Shown here: positions 1 through 12,780 of the stretch, in pieces
Position numbering within the stretch: the first letter of the stretch is position 1
How the letters are laid out: every line of letters starts with the position of its first letter
From: Vibrio gigantis
GTDB lineage: Bacteria > Pseudomonadota > Gammaproteobacteria > Enterobacterales > Vibrionaceae
Direction of reading: 5' to 3'
Assembly (NCBI RefSeq): GCF_024347515.1
Contig: NZ_AP025492.1
Span: 1,178,001-1,242,000, forward strand
Length of the DNA stretch: 64,000 nt
Program-made: the position numbers and the translations under genes
Notes under the pieces: model-generated
What the model saw: the letters and a program-made list of their open reading frames with translations, nothing else
The model's database searches: none
What the model was told of the DNA's origin: nothing

Positions 1-31
1 TAAGTCGGCCTTTAAGTGTTGAGCTAGACGT

Positions 32-796
32 TTACCACTTCTTTTTCTGACCGAAAAGGGCATCCATATCGTCTTCTCGCTCTTTAGACTCAATCTGCTG
101 TAAATCTTGAGCGTTTTTATCTTGGCGTTTTTGATCGAGATCGTTGAGCATCTGCTGAAGCTTTTCTTTCGCTTGATTAGAGTATGAATCATTTTTGGTT
201 GCCAGCGCATCGATACCTTTACGCAATAATTGAATCGCTGTTCCCGGTTGTCCGCGAGAAATCGAATCGTTTGCACGTTTGATAACATTTTCAATGTTGA
301 TACGAATTTGGATCGTTTCTAGACGAGCATTTTCAACGACATAAGCTTGAGTCTCGAAACGGCCTTTATTGTGCTCGTTACGTACCGTATCACGTAGGCG
401 CTTAACTAACTTAAGCATCATGATCGCTTGCTTATCACTACTTGGCACGCGGAAGGCTGTACTCTCGCCACCTTTGTAGTTTTCTTTGAGCTGAGTGATT
501 TGTTGTTTTACGCTTTCAATGCGTTGGGCAAGCTGCTTATTTTTTGGATCGAGTTGATACATGTTTTCTAATGCATCAAGAATTCGATTGTTTAAGCATA
601 CAAGAAGATCTTGGCTAAACGGCATGTGATGAGCGTTGCCAATCAGTTCTTCCGTACCGTCAATAATGGTTAGATAACGAGAAGCTTCCTGTTTCTTCGC
701 TGTTTCTACCTTAACTTTATATTGAAGCATGATGTTGTAGCCTAAAACTAACACCAAAAGAACGGCTACTAAGGCGATTATTAAACCAATATTCAT
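32..796 (-). CDS. membrane-anchored coiled-coil protein of unknown function
   Basis: Protein of 254 aa, not recognised as a characterised family. The first ~25 residues form one hydrophobic segment (IGLIIALVAVLLVLVLGY), so it is probably an inner-membrane anchor with the rest in the cytoplasm. The body is charged and helical with coiled-coil-like stretches (residues ~70-110 and ~185-240) and ends in a basic tail (FGQKKKW). Similar proteins sit beside cysB in Vibrio genomes and are sometimes called DNA repair ATPase, but I see no Walker motif, so that name is not supported. It is divergent from cysB. Confidence 0.75.
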   Translation of the reverse strand: MNIGLIIALVAVLLVLVLGYNIMLQYKVKVETAKKQEASRYLTIIDGTEELIGNAHHMPFSQDLLVCLNNRILDALENMYQLDPKNKQLAQRIESVKQQITQLKENYKGGESTAFRVPSSDKQAIMMLKLVKRLRDTVRNEHNKGRFETQAYVVENARLETIQIRINIENVIKRANDSISRGQPGTAIQLLRKGIDALATKNDSYSNQAKEKLQQMLNDLDQKRQDKNAQDLQQIESKEREDDMDALFGQKKKW

Positions 797-2093
<1,297 letters not shown>

Positions 2094-2121
2094 TCTCCTC
2101 GTGCAAACCTGTATTCTTATT

Positions 2122-2146
2122 CGGCCTGTATCTACAGGCCGTTTTT
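2122..2146 (+). terminator. cysB rho-independent terminator
   Basis: A 9-bp perfect stem (CGGCCTGTA / TACAGGCCG) with a 2-nt spacer is followed by five T residues, 28 bp after the cysB stop. Confidence 0.85.
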
Positions 2147-2242
2147 CTATCTGATTTCGAACTCTCTTTATTGTTCTCTTTTATATCGATCCTTTCCATT
2201 TCCGTTTGTTACCCCTACAATCCTCGCACCATAGGGGGAAGC

Positions 2243-3445
2243 ATGCACTCACGATTTAAAACACTCGATTCATTTCTGCTTGAGCACCAGGTTTACTGGC
2301 GTTCAGAGCCTTTTCACCTATGCCAAACCCAGCAACAACCTTGGTTTGATGTGAATCGCGCGCTTGTCGATTGGTTGGATAACTTGAGTATCGAGAATAT
2401 TCAGATTCTGAAAGAGCAACCTCATGTGTTGGTAAAGGAACTTATTGGCTTTCTTCCCGAGTTAGAGGAAGCGAATCAAAGCATTCAGTTCACTACCACC
2501 GCTCTTAAAGGGTTAACACTTCCACGAGGTACCGAAGATGGTATTCCGGGAAGAAAGCTACAACAGATTGTTTCGATGGGCGAGGCTTCTCTTGAACATC
2601 ATCATGGCAAAGAGTGGCTGGAGTGGTGTTCTGGAAAGGGCTTCCTTGGTCGAATCTTATCTCAACAATCTAAGCAAAAAGTGACCAGTTTCGAGTGGCA
2701 GCAATCGCTGTGCGAAAGCGGCCAAAAGATTGCAGATGCACAGCGTCTAGAAATGACATTTGTTCAAGGTGATGCGTTTTCCGAAGGTGCAGATGAGGTA
2801 TTTAATCCTAATCAACACGCTGTCGCACTGCATGCCTGTGGCGACCTTCATGTTGAGTTAGTTAAAAAATCTGTGTCACATGGGTTACCAGCAGTCACTA
2901 TATCCCCTTGTTGTTATCACCTTATTCGTGAAGAAAACTACCAAGCAATGTCATCAGTGGCAAAAGCCTCGGCTTTAACATTGAGCAAGAGTGATTTACG
3001 AATCCCGCTTCAAGAAACGGTTACTGGTGGTGAAAGAGTTAAGCGACATCGTCAGTTAGAGATGAGTTATCGTTTAGGTTTTAGCCAACTGCTTAGAGCT
3101 GAGCTAAACATCGATGAATACATCCCAGTGCCGAGCATCAAAAAATCAGAATTATCTGAAGGGTTTGAATCGTTTTGTCATTGGGCTTCTGAAGTGAAAG
3201 AGATAACACTTGGTTCGGATATCGATTTTGAATCCTATTTTGCTCAAGGCGAGAAACTTTTCTGGGAAATGGAGAAGTTGAGTTTAGTTCAGCAAGTTTT
3301 CAGACGACCATTAGAGATATGGCTAGCTTTGGATCGTGCTCTTTACTTGCAAGAGCAAGGCTATGAGGCAAGCATCGAAGAGTTTTGTGAACGCAGTGTC
3401 ACGCCTCGAAATCTGTTGATTCATGGTGTTAAGAGCGACCGATAA
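2243..3445 (+). CDS. SAM-dependent methyltransferase-like protein
   Basis: Protein of 400 aa with a methyltransferase fold. A glycine-rich SAM-binding segment (WCSGKGFLGR) lies near residue 130, followed by an acidic strand end (FEWQQSLCESG). A later LHACGDLH segment and a CCYH motif near residue 222 match the methyltransferase_32-type family found in gammaproteobacteria; the substrate is unknown. I chose the ATG at 2243 because GGGGGAA lies just upstream. The reading frame stays open for 24 more codons upstream, but that extension looks like intergenic translation (FSFISILSISVCYPYNP). Confidence 0.75.
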   Translation: MHSRFKTLDSFLLEHQVYWRSEPFHLCQTQQQPWFDVNRALVDWLDNLSIENIQILKEQPHVLVKELIGFLPELEEANQSIQFTTTALKGLTLPRGTEDGIPGRKLQQIVSMGEASLEHHHGKEWLEWCSGKGFLGRILSQQSKQKVTSFEWQQSLCESGQKIADAQRLEMTFVQGDAFSEGADEVFNPNQHAVALHACGDLHVELVKKSVSHGLPAVTISPCCYHLIREENYQAMSSVAKASALTLSKSDLRIPLQETVTGGERVKRHRQLEMSYRLGFSQLLRAELNIDEYIPVPSIKKSELSEGFESFCHWASEVKEITLGSDIDFESYFAQGEKLFWEMEKLSLVQQVFRRPLEIWLALDRALYLQEQGYEASIEEFCERSVTPRNLLIHGVKSDR

Positions 3446-3499
3446 ATCTTTCGAGTACAAGAAAGAGCGTTGATCATCGCTCTCGAGTGTTACTAATAC

Positions 3500-3536
3500 A
3501 AAAAAGCCAGTTCGACAAATGTCGGACTGGCTTTTT
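3500..3536. terminator. bidirectional terminator between methyltransferase gene and ald
   Basis: Stem AGCCAGTTCGAC / GTCGGACTGGCT around a short loop, with A6 before and T5 after. It can end transcription from both convergent genes. Confidence 0.85.
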
Positions 3537-3597
3537 AATGTGTGTTGTAACTGAACGCTTCAACGAGAAAATTTACGCTCAGTTAGTCATTACATCA

Positions 3598-4722
3598 TTA
3601 GTTAAACATTGCGATAGCTTCTGCTGGGTCTACGTATTCTAGGTCAAAGCTCTCTGCAACTTCTTTACAAGTCACTTTACCGTGGATTACGTTTAGACCT
3701 TCAAGGAAGCCTTTGTCAGATAGAAGTGCTTCGCGGTAGCCTTTGTTCGCTAGCTTAACAATGTAAGGAAGTGTTGCATTGTTTAGTGCGTAAGTTGAAG
3801 TACGAGCAACAGCACCTGGCATATTTGCAACACAGTAGTGAACTACGTCATCAACGATGTAAGTAGGGTCTGCGTGAGTGGTTGCGTGAGATGTCTCGAA
3901 ACAACCGCCTTGGTCGATTGCAACGTCAACCACTGCTGAGCCTGACTTCATCTTAGCGATGTGCTCTTTTGTAACCAGTTTAGGAGCTGCTGCGCCAGGA
4001 ATTAGCACTGCACCAATGACTAGGTCTGCTTCTAGAACATGCTTCTCAATCGCGTCTTCAGTAGAATAAACTACTTTTGCACGACCTTGGAACTCTTCAT
4101 CAAGACGACGAAGTGTATCTACGTTACGGTCAAGAATTGTAACATCAGCGCGAAGGCCAACAGCCATACGTGCTGCGTTAGCACCTACAACACCACCGCC
4201 AACAACAACAACTTTTGCTGGCTCAACACCTGGAACGCCACCAAGAAGAAGCCCACAACCACCGTTAGATTTCTCTAATGTTTGTGCACCTGCTTGAATA
4301 GACATACGACCAGCTACTTCAGACATTGGTGCTAATAGTGGCAAGCGACCCATATTATCTGTTACAGTCTCATAGGCTACGCAGACAGCTTTGCTCTTGA
4401 TAAGCTCTTCAGTTTGTGGAAAATCTGGTGCAAGGTGTAAATAGGTAAATAATATTTGCCCTTCGCGAAGCATAGCTCGCTCGACAGCTTGAGGTTCTTT
4501 AACCTTTACAATCATCTCTGCTTTCGCGAAAACGTCAGCAGCAGTAGGAAGAATGGATGCGCCTACAGCGATGTAATCATCGTCTGAAAAACCGATACCA
4601 TTACCGGCATTGGTTTCTACAAAAACTTGGTGGCCGTGTGAGATTAGTTCTCTCACGCTAGCTGGGGTCATACCAACGCGGTATTCGTGGTTCTTGATTT
4701 CCTTAGGTACGCCAATGATCAT
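3598..4722 (-). CDS. ald: alanine dehydrogenase
   Basis: NAD-dependent enzyme interconverting L-alanine and pyruvate plus ammonia, used in alanine catabolism and nitrogen balance. The 374 aa start [20 protein letters not shown], the family signature. Other features are the KVKEPQ segment, the Rossmann motif [16 protein letters not shown] (residues ~170-185) and the C-terminal [19 protein letters not shown] region. It is divergent from lrp across 156 AT-rich bp. Alanine-responsive control by Lrp is plausible from this arrangement but is inference. Confidence 0.96.
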   Translation of the reverse strand: MIIGVPKEIKNHEYRVGMTPASVRELISHGHQVFVETNAGNGIGFSDDDYIAVGASILPTAADVFAKAEMIVKVKEPQAVERAMLREGQILFTYLHLAPDFPQTEELIKSKAVCVAYETVTDNMGRLPLLAPMSEVAGRMSIQAGAQTLEKSNGGCGLLLGGVPGVEPAKVVVVGGGVVGANAARMAVGLRADVTILDRNVDTLRRLDEEFQGRAKVVYSTEDAIEKHVLEADLVIGAVLIPGAAAPKLVTKEHIAKMKSGSAVVDVAIDQGGCFETSHATTHADPTYIVDDVVHYCVANMPGAVARTSTYALNNATLPYIVKLANKGYREALLSDKGFLEGLNVIHGKVTCKEVAESFDLEYVDPAEAIAMFN

Positions 4723-4878
4723 CCTGACTCCTCATTTTATTTTGGTTGTTTTATCTATGTGTAGGGTAATTCTGTCGAATTAATATCTAGTATAGATAGG
4801 TTCAGATAAAATTTGATACTGAATATTAAAAAGTTGTAGTATATTTTTTTGCAAGGAAGTAATAAGGTGGAATAAAAA

Positions 4879-5373
4879 ATGGCAGACAATTATAAGAAGC
4901 CGTCCAAGGAACTAGATCGTATTGACCGCAACATTCTTAATGAGTTGCAAAAAGACGGTCGTATCTCAAACGTTGAACTCTCAAAACGAGTAGGACTTTC
5001 TCCGACTCCGTGTCTTGAACGTGTTCGTCGTTTAGAACGTCAAGGTTACATTACTGGGTACACAGCGTTGCTGAACCCACAGTACCTTGATGCTTCGCTT
5101 TTAGTGTTTGTTGAAATTACGTTGAACCGTGGTGCGCCAGATGTGTTCGAACAATTCAACACCGCTGTGCAGAAACTGGATGACATCCAAGAGTGTCATT
5201 TAGTGTCGGGTGATTTTGACTATCTTCTAAAAACACGTGTATCTGATATGGGTGCTTACCGTAAGCTACTGGGTGATACGTTACTTCGTCTACCGGGCGT
5301 AAACGACACTCGAACTTACGTAGTGATGGAAGAAGTGAAACAAACCAATCAACTTGTGATTAAAACTCGTTAG
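4879..5373 (+). CDS. lrp: leucine-responsive regulatory protein Lrp
   Basis: Global regulator of amino-acid metabolism that responds to leucine or alanine. The 164 aa closely match enteric Lrp: winged HTH (residues ~12-72, with ILNELQKDGRISNVELSKRV and SPTPCLERVRRLE) followed by the RAM effector domain (ECHLVSGDFDYLLKTRV). It lies between ald and ftsK, the usual gammaproteobacterial lrp-ftsK order. Confidence 0.96.
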   Translation: MADNYKKPSKELDRIDRNILNELQKDGRISNVELSKRVGLSPTPCLERVRRLERQGYITGYTALLNPQYLDASLLVFVEITLNRGAPDVFEQFNTAVQKLDDIQECHLVSGDFDYLLKTRVSDMGAYRKLLGDTLLRLPGVNDTRTYVVMEEVKQTNQLVIKTR

Positions 5374-5391
5374 TCACAATTGGTGAAATGA

Positions 5392-5420
5392 AAGAAAGCG
5401 GACATTTGTTCCGCTTTCTT
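5392..5420 (+). terminator. lrp terminator
   Basis: Stem AAGAAAGCGGA / TCCGCTTTCTT with a 7-nt loop, followed by a T-rich stretch, 18 bp after the lrp stop. Confidence 0.75.
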
Positions 5421-5480
5421 GCTTTCTGGAATTGGGTTTTTCTGTTTGATATGGTTAAATCAACAGTAGTTTCATAGAAA

Positions 5481-5500
5481 CGAGCGGCTTTGGCCGCTCG
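5481..5500. repeat. GC-rich hairpin upstream of ftsK
   Basis: Perfect 8-bp stem CGAGCGGC / GCCGCTCG with a TTTG loop, 36 bp before the ftsK start. The T-run begins only 5 nt later, so it may be a second weak lrp terminator or a leader structure of ftsK mRNA. Confidence 0.6.
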
Positions 5501-5536
5501 AGATGTTTTTATCCCGTTAAATTATTAAGTTGGTTT

Positions 5537-8500
5537 ATGTTCAAGCAGAGCAGTAATAAAGTAGAAACAATCATTAAAACGAGTGAAGAGCCTCAGTCTC
5601 CTCGTTTGAATGGTTCTCAACGTCTCAAAGAGTGCAGCCTGATTTTGGGTGTTCTCTTCTCTATTCTACTTGCCGTTGCGTTATTAACTTTTAGTCCTGC
5701 AGATCCATCATGGTCGCAAACGGCGTGGGGTGGTGACATTCAGAATGCGGGTGGCTACCTAGGTGCATGGTTAGCGGATACGCTTTTCTTTGTCTTTGGT
5801 TCACTGGCTTACCCGCTTCCTATACTAGTGACCGTGGCTGCATGGGTGTTGTTCCGAAAACGCAATGAAGACGAACAAATCGACTTCATGTTGTGGGGCA
5901 CTCGATTACTTGGCTTAACCGTCCTTATTCTTACAAGCTGTGGTCTTGCGGATATTAACTTTGACGATATCTGGTATTTTTCATCAGGCGGCGTGGTTGG
6001 TGACGTGTTAACAAGTCTTGCACTTCCAACGCTTAACGTCCTTGGCAGTACACTGGTTCTTCTTTTCTTATGGGGCGCTGGCTTTACTCTATTAACGGGT
6101 ATTTCTTGGCTGAGTATCGTTGAATGGTTGGGTGAATGTGCGATTAAGCTGTTTACCTCTGCTGTTAATAAAGCACGTGGTGAAGACCAAGAGTTGCTTG
6201 AACCACAATTAAGAGAGTCGGCAGACCGAGATTTAATCGAAGAACGTCATAAGCAGTATCAAGAACCTATTTACCGTGATGTTCCTGCTATAGAAGACAA
6301 CAAAGAATCAACAGATCAAGATCAGGTTGATCCTGCACTGAGCTTCTCTGCGACCAACGACTCTTCCGATGCTGCGAATGCACTAGACAATACTGCATCG
6401 CCGAAGCGTCATTACAATATTCACATGCCAGTCGATGTGCCTGTTAAGCAAGAAGCTTCTGCGCAGGAGCAGCCTCAACTAGTTGAGCAAGAGCAACTAA
6501 TCCCTGCAGCTTCTGTTTACCAAGCACCAGAAGAGCCTTTAGAAGAAGGTGTCGAACGTTCTAAACAGTTAAACGCGACTATTGAGCAGTTAGAAAACGC
6601 GGCTATGTATGAAGATGATCTTGCTGAGCAGGAGCAGGTTGACGCGCATGAATCTCAGATTGTGTATCAGCAATACATGCAGAATGAGCAACCAGCAGTT
6701 AATCCGACTGAAACGGTTGCTGAAAGTGCAGAACCAGTAATGGATAGCTCATCAGAAGTAAATAATGAGTTCGATGCAGAAGATGTTCAACCAGAATCTC
6801 TATACGCTTCGCCAATGGGTGAAATAGAAGAAACACCACAAGAATTATCATCGTCTTTCGATACAACGGAAGAGCAAAGCTTTGAACCTAATTCAGAGCT
6901 AGGCGTTGAACCTATTGATAATGACGAAGACCAACTTGCTTCTTCAGCTTTCGAACAAGAGCCTACGGAAACGACTGAACAGAACCAAGAGCCAGTTGTT
7001 GATCTTCCTTGGGAAGAAGTCATAGAAGACGAATCGCAAAACCAAGATAAAGACGTAGAAGCGTTCCAAGATATTGTCTCTGAAGCACAAGCAAACATGG
7101 CTGCAGCGCAAAATCCGTTCCTAGTTCAGCAAGATGTTAACTTGCCTAAACCAGCAGAACCATTGCCAACACTTGAGCTGTTGTTCCATCCTGAAAAGCG
7201 TGAAACCTTCATTGACCGTGATGCACTTGAAGCGATTGCCCGTCTGGTTGAATCGAAACTTGCGGATTACAAGATCAAAGCAGACGTTGTCGACATCTTC
7301 CCTGGTCCCGTGATCACTCGATTTGAGTTGGATTTGGCTCCAGGTGTGAAAGTAAGCCGCATCTCTGGCCTTTCTATGGACTTGGCGCGTTCTCTGTCCG
7401 CATTAGCAGTACGTGTGGTTGAAGTTATTCCAGGTAAACCTTATGTGGGCTTAGAACTACCGAACATGAGCCGTCAAACGGTGTTCTTCTCTGATGTAGT
7501 TGCTAGCCCTCAGTTCCAAGAGGCTAAATCACCAACGACGGTTGTTCTAGGGCAAGACATCGCAGGTGAAGCGGTTATTGCTGACCTGTCGAAAATGCCT
7601 CACGTTCTTGTTGCAGGTACGACTGGTTCTGGTAAGTCGGTGGGTGTGAACGTGATGATTCTGAGTATGCTATATAAAGCATCTCCAGAGGATGTTCGCT
7701 TCATCATGATTGACCCGAAAATGCTTGAGTTATCAGTTTATGAGGGTATCCCTCACCTGTTATCTGAAGTAGTTACTGACATGAAAGATGCATCAAATGC
7801 TCTTCGTTGGTGTGTCGGCGAAATGGAACGTCGTTATAAGTTAATGTCGGCGTTAGGTGTTCGTAACATCAAAGGCTACAACGATAAGCTTAAGATGGCC
7901 GCTGATGCGGGTCACCCAATCCACGATCCATTATGGAAACCGGGTGATAGTATGGACCCAGAAGCGCCATTGCTAGAGAAACTGCCTTACATCGTGGTTA
8001 TCGTCGATGAATTTGCCGACCTAATCATGGTTGTAGGTAAGAAGGTTGAAGAACTGATCGCACGTTTGGCACAAAAAGCACGTGCAGCGGGTGTTCACTT
8101 GATTCTTGCGACTCAACGTCCATCGGTAGATGTTATCACTGGTTTGATTAAAGCCAACATCCCAACGCGTGTTGCCTTTACCGTATCAACCAAAACAGAC
8201 TCTCGAACCATTCTTGACCAAGGTGGTGCTGAATCGCTACTTGGTATGGGTGATATGCTTTACTTACCGCCGGGCTCAAGCCATACCATTCGTGTTCACG
8301 GTGCCTTTGCGTCAGATGATGATGTACACGCGGTGGTGAACAACTGGAAAGCGCGTGGAAAACCAAACTACATTGATGAAATCACCAACGGTGAACAAAC
8401 CCCTGAAACCTTACTTCCGGGTGAGAAGATGGAAGGCGATGAAGAGGTTGATCCTCTGTTTGATCAAGTGGTTGAACACGTTGTTCATTCACGTCGTGGT

Positions 8501-8647
8501 TCGGTTTCTGGCGTACAGCGTCGATTCAAGATCGGTTATAACCGCGCAGCACGTATTGTTGAGCAACTTGAAGCTCAAGGTATTGTGAGTGCTCCAGGGC
8601 ACAACGGTAACCGAGAAGTCTTAGCACCAGCGCCACCAAAAGATTAG
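5537..8647 (+). CDS. ftsK: FtsK, DNA translocase for chromosome segregation and division
   Basis: Septum-anchored motor that pumps DNA toward dif and activates XerCD. Of 1036 aa, residues ~30-200 hold four membrane segments. Residues ~220-540 are a long acidic Glu/Gln-rich linker. The alpha/beta motor follows, with Walker A GTTGSGKS near 695-702 and Walker [11 protein letters not shown] near 822-831. The C-terminal gamma winged helix ([12 protein letters not shown] to the end, from ~970) reads KOPS sequences. It lies downstream of lrp and just upstream of lolA. Confidence 0.96.
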   Translation: MFKQSSNKVETIIKTSEEPQSPRLNGSQRLKECSLILGVLFSILLAVALLTFSPADPSWSQTAWGGDIQNAGGYLGAWLADTLFFVFGSLAYPLPILVTVAAWVLFRKRNEDEQIDFMLWGTRLLGLTVLILTSCGLADINFDDIWYFSSGGVVGDVLTSLALPTLNVLGSTLVLLFLWGAGFTLLTGISWLSIVEWLGECAIKLFTSAVNKARGEDQELLEPQLRESADRDLIEERHKQYQEPIYRDVPAIEDNKESTDQDQVDPALSFSATNDSSDAANALDNTASPKRHYNIHMPVDVPVKQEASAQEQPQLVEQEQLIPAASVYQAPEEPLEEGVERSKQLNATIEQLENAAMYEDDLAEQEQVDAHESQIVYQQYMQNEQPAVNPTETVAESAEPVMDSSSEVNNEFDAEDVQPESLYASPMGEIEETPQELSSSFDTTEEQSFEPNSELGVEPIDNDEDQLASSAFEQEPTETTEQNQEPVVDLPWEEVIEDESQNQDKDVEAFQDIVSEAQANMAAAQNPFLVQQDVNLPKPAEPLPTLELLFHPEKRETFIDRDALEAIARLVESKLADYKIKADVVDIFPGPVITRFELDLAPGVKVSRISGLSMDLARSLSALAVRVVEVIPGKPYVGLELPNMSRQTVFFSDVVASPQFQEAKSPTTVVLGQDIAGEAVIADLSKMPHVLVAGTTGSGKSVGVNVMILSMLYKASPEDVRFIMIDPKMLELSVYEGIPHLLSEVVTDMKDASNALRWCVGEMERRYKLMSALGVRNIKGYNDKLKMAADAGHPIHDPLWKPGDSMDPEAPLLEKLPYIVVIVDEFADLIMVVGKKVEELIARLAQKARAAGVHLILATQRPSVDVITGLIKANIPTRVAFTVSTKTDSRTILDQGGAESLLGMGDMLYLPPGSSHTIRVHGAFASDDDVHAVVNNWKARGKPNYIDEITNGEQTPETLLPGEKMEGDEEVDPLFDQVVEHVVHSRRGSVSGVQRRFKIGYNRAARIVEQLEAQGIVSAPGHNGNREVLAPAPPKD

Positions 8648-8670
8648 TTCCACTAGGAACTCATGCCCAT

Positions 8671-8703
8671 TAAGTCGGTCAAATCGAGAATATGACCGAC
8701 TTA
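8671..8703 (+). terminator. hairpin between ftsK and lolA
   Basis: Perfect 11-bp stem TAAGTCGGTCA / TGACCGACTTA with an 11-nt loop, followed by TGTTTTA. It may be a partial terminator that attenuates read-through from ftsK into lolA; the T tract is short. Confidence 0.55.
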
Positions 8704-8722
8704 TGTTTTAACAGGATTATTG

Positions 8723-9319
8723 ATGAAAAAAGTATTCGCACTTTTATTTATGAGCTTCTCAGTGTTTGCTTCTCCGAAAGAAGAGCTGAGTAGCCGCTTG
8801 GCATTGAACGCAGGCTTTAGCGCTGATTTTAAACAAGTTGTGACCAGCCCTGATGGTGATGTTGTTATGGAAGGTGAGGGCACGGTAGAGATTGCACGCC
8901 CAAGCTTGTTCCGCTGGGAAACCACTTTCCCTGATGAAAACTTGTTGGTATCTGATGGTCAAAGCTTGTGGTACTACAGCCCGTTTATTGAGCAAGTGAG
9001 CATTTACTGGCAAGAGCAAGCGACATCGCAAACGCCATTTGTCCTACTTACACGTAATCAAGAAAGCGATTGGGATAACTATAATGTGGTGCAAACGGGT
9101 AACCAATTTACGCTAACGCCGACGGCTGTAGATTCTAATCAGGGTGATTTCCAAATTAATATCACTGAAAAGGGCATTGTTCAGGGCTTTAATGTGATTG
9201 AACAAGATGGTCAGAAAGGTGAGTTTACCTTTAACAATGTTAACTTGGGTAAACCAGCAGCAGACCGCTTTACTTTTGTGGCACCGGAAGGTGTCGAGGT
9301 CGACGACCAAAGAAACTGA
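8723..9319 (+). CDS. lolA: LolA, periplasmic lipoprotein carrier
   Basis: Shuttles lipoproteins from LolCDE in the inner membrane to LolB in the outer membrane. The 198 aa start with a signal peptide ([16 protein letters not shown], cleavage before SPKEEL). The family segment [22 protein letters not shown] follows, with the conserved Arg of the lid region. AGGA lies 6 nt before the ATG at 8723, so I prefer it to the TTG at 8720. The ftsK-lolA-rarA-serS order is the standard gammaproteobacterial one. Confidence 0.93.
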   Translation: MKKVFALLFMSFSVFASPKEELSSRLALNAGFSADFKQVVTSPDGDVVMEGEGTVEIARPSLFRWETTFPDENLLVSDGQSLWYYSPFIEQVSIYWQEQATSQTPFVLLTRNQESDWDNYNVVQTGNQFTLTPTAVDSNQGDFQINITEKGIVQGFNVIEQDGQKGEFTFNNVNLGKPAADRFTFVAPEGVEVDDQRN

Positions 9320-9389
9320 TCTAAATAAGCAGATCGTTTGGTAGTACGTCGATAGGCATTAATGCCATCAACGAATCAAGAGATTGCAA

Positions 9390-10739
9390 TTGAGTAATTA
9401 CAGCTTAGATTTTGCAGGGGACGAAGATTTTCGTCCCCTTGCTGCTCGTATGAGACCTGAAACTGTCGAACAGTACATCGGTCAGCAGCACATATTAGGT
9501 CCAGGTAAACCCCTTCGTAGAGCTCTGGAAGCGGGGCATATCCATTCTATGATTCTGTGGGGGCCTCCTGGCACAGGTAAAACCACGCTCGCAGAAGTGG
9601 CTGCAAATTATGCCAATGCAGAAGTGGAACGTGTATCGGCGGTAACTTCGGGCGTAAAAGACATTCGCATTGCGATTGAAAAAGCGCGTGAAAATAAGCA
9701 AGCAGGGCGCAGAACGATCCTGTTTGTGGACGAAGTCCATCGCTTTAATAAAAGTCAGCAAGATGCTTTTTTGCCTCATATCGAAGATGGCACTGTTACC
9801 TTTATTGGTGCGACGACAGAAAATCCATCCTTTGAACTGAATAATGCTTTGTTGTCACGTGCGCGTGTTTACAAACTGACATCTCTGAATACAGACGACA
9901 TTTCTCTTGTAATTCGCCAAGCGATTGAAGATAAGCAGCGTGGCCTTGGTGATGTGCCTGCTCACTTTGCTGACAACGTTTTAGATCGCTTAGCAGAGTT
10001 AGTGAACGGTGATGCACGTATGTCGCTCAACTATCTTGAGTTGCTGTATGACATGGCAGAAGACAACGATAAGGGCGAGAAAGCGATAACTTTGCAGTTG
10101 CTTGCTGAAGTGGCAGGTGAGAAAGTCGCTCGCTTTGATAACAAGGGTGACATTTGGTACGACCTAATCTCTGCGGTTCACAAATCGATTCGTGGTTCGA
10201 ACCCCGATGCGGCCTTGTACTGGTCTGCACGAATGATTGCCGCGGGTTGTGATCCTCTGTATATCGTAAGGCGTTTACTGGCGATCGCTTCTGAAGATAT
10301 TGGTAACGCTGACCCAAGGGCAATGCAGGTTGCGATGTCGGCTTGGGATTGCTTCACTCGTATTGGCCCAGCAGAAGGGGAGCGTGCGATTGCTCAAGCT
10401 GTTGTTTATTTAGCATGTGCGCCAAAGAGTAATGCCGTTTACACCGCTTGGAAGCAAGCGTTAACCGATGCACATAACCTTCCAGAGTATGAAGTGCCTC
10501 ATCATTTACGAAATGCACCGACAACTTTGATGAAGGACATGGGCTACGGACAAGAATACCGTTATGCTCATGACGAACCGGGTGCCTACGCGGCTGGCGA
10601 AAAGTATTTGCCTCCTGAAATGGGAGAGAAACAATACTATTTCCCAACAAAACGAGGCTTAGAGACCAAAATTGGTGAGAAGCTAGATTATCTGGCGGAT
10701 TTGGACGCAAAAAGCCCACAAAAACGCTATGAAAAGTAG
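9390..10739 (+). CDS. rarA: RarA (MgsA) replication-associated AAA+ ATPase
   Basis: Clamp-loader-like ATPase acting at stalled replication forks. The 449 aa carry the N-terminal [18 protein letters not shown], Walker [10 protein letters not shown] (residues ~55-63), Walker [17 protein letters not shown], sensor region [12 protein letters not shown] and the tetramerisation C-terminus ([15 protein letters not shown]). It begins with TTG: the codon at 9390 gives MSNYSLDF and sits 6 nt after AGAGA, a better fit than the TTG at 9384. No ATG lies nearby in frame. Confidence 0.9.
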   Translation: MSNYSLDFAGDEDFRPLAARMRPETVEQYIGQQHILGPGKPLRRALEAGHIHSMILWGPPGTGKTTLAEVAANYANAEVERVSAVTSGVKDIRIAIEKARENKQAGRRTILFVDEVHRFNKSQQDAFLPHIEDGTVTFIGATTENPSFELNNALLSRARVYKLTSLNTDDISLVIRQAIEDKQRGLGDVPAHFADNVLDRLAELVNGDARMSLNYLELLYDMAEDNDKGEKAITLQLLAEVAGEKVARFDNKGDIWYDLISAVHKSIRGSNPDAALYWSARMIAAGCDPLYIVRRLLAIASEDIGNADPRAMQVAMSAWDCFTRIGPAEGERAIAQAVVYLACAPKSNAVYTAWKQALTDAHNLPEYEVPHHLRNAPTTLMKDMGYGQEYRYAHDEPGAYAAGEKYLPPEMGEKQYYFPTKRGLETKIGEKLDYLADLDAKSPQKRYEK

Positions 10740-10830
10740 TCTTTTTTGGATATCGTTACCTAGTCATAAAATTTATATTAAATCGTTAAAAGTTGGTCGA
10801 AATAGCACCAGTTTTAGGGGTTTAGCAGTG

Positions 10831-10852
10831 ATTCAGTAGCAAACTACTGAAT
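10831..10852 (+). promoter_or_regulatory. hairpin in serS leader
   Basis: Perfect 9-bp stem ATTCAGTAG / CTACTGAAT with a CAAA loop, ending 29 bp before the serS start and without a T-run. It would lie in the serS 5' untranslated RNA if transcription begins upstream. Confidence 0.5.
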
Positions 10853-10866
10853 ATTCAAATAACTAA

Positions 10867-12189
<1,323 letters not shown>

Positions 12190-12218
12190 GTAGACTGATT
12201 CGGCATTAGATTGCTAAT

Positions 12219-12246
12219 AAAACCCAGCTAGCAGGCTGGGTTTTTT
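12219..12246 (+). terminator. serS terminator
   Basis: Stem AAAACCCAGC / GCTGGGTTTT with a TAGCAG loop and a T6 tail, 29 bp after the stop. Confidence 0.88.
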
Positions 12247-12409
12247 ATTGCCTATAGAATAGGGCAATAGTGTGAGATAAATAACTTTGTTACCTGTGCG
12301 TAATAGTGTTTTCTTAGTTTTGATGATTATTGCAAATTAATAATGTGGTTATAATATGCTCTTACCGCGGTAGGTATAGATTTTCTCGTTCAAATACTGA
12401 GGAGGGCTT

Positions 12410-12676
12410 ATGGCCGTAGGATGGGCTGGTGACGATAGTGTGAGCCAGCAAATTCAAAATACCATTGATGATGAGATCTCTCGAGTAAGAGGTAACATTC
12501 GAGGTGGAGAGAGCTTACATTATTGCGATGAATGTGGTGGTGAGATACCAGAACAAAGACGACTTGCGATAAAAGGCGTACGTTTCTGTGTTGAATGCCA
12601 ATCAATGTTAGAGCATGCAGCACATCGACATTCATTGTTTAATCGTCGAGCAAGTAAAGATAGCCAATTACGTTAA
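12410..12676 (+). CDS. DksA/TraR-type C4 zinc-finger protein, YbiI-like
   Basis: Small 88-aa protein with one zinc finger: CDEC (residues ~39-42) and CVEC (~61-64) separated by 18 residues, as in the DksA/TraR family. It lacks the long N-terminal coiled coil with the acidic tip of DksA, so it resembles E. coli YbiI, whose role is not settled. A perfect Shine-Dalgarno (AGGAGG) precedes the ATG. A TATAAT -10 at 12350-12355 is followed by a 10-bp palindrome (TACCGCGGTA, 12363-12372) at about the expected transcription start. Confidence 0.85.
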   Translation: MAVGWAGDDSVSQQIQNTIDDEISRVRGNIRGGESLHYCDECGGEIPEQRRLAIKGVRFCVECQSMLEHAAHRHSLFNRRASKDSQLR

Positions 12677-12703
12677 ATTGTTAACTATCACCGAAAATAG
12701 AGT

Positions 12704-12731
12704 AAGGCCTTACTTTCACGTAAGGCCTTTT
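12704..12731. terminator. terminator between zinc-finger gene and bioA
   Basis: Stem AAGGCCTTAC / GTAAGGCCTT with a 6-nt loop and a T4 tail. The left part is also a self-contained 12-bp palindrome (GTAAGGCCTTAC, 12702-12713). Confidence 0.7.
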
Positions 12732-12780
12732 AATTATGAGATTCACCAACAAAGGAAGATAAGAGTAAACTCCGTTAGTT

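Noticed and set aside
6787..7098. 103-aa antisense frame inside ftsK
   Set aside because: It is Ser-rich because it mirrors the Glu/Gln-rich FtsK linker. No ribosome site.
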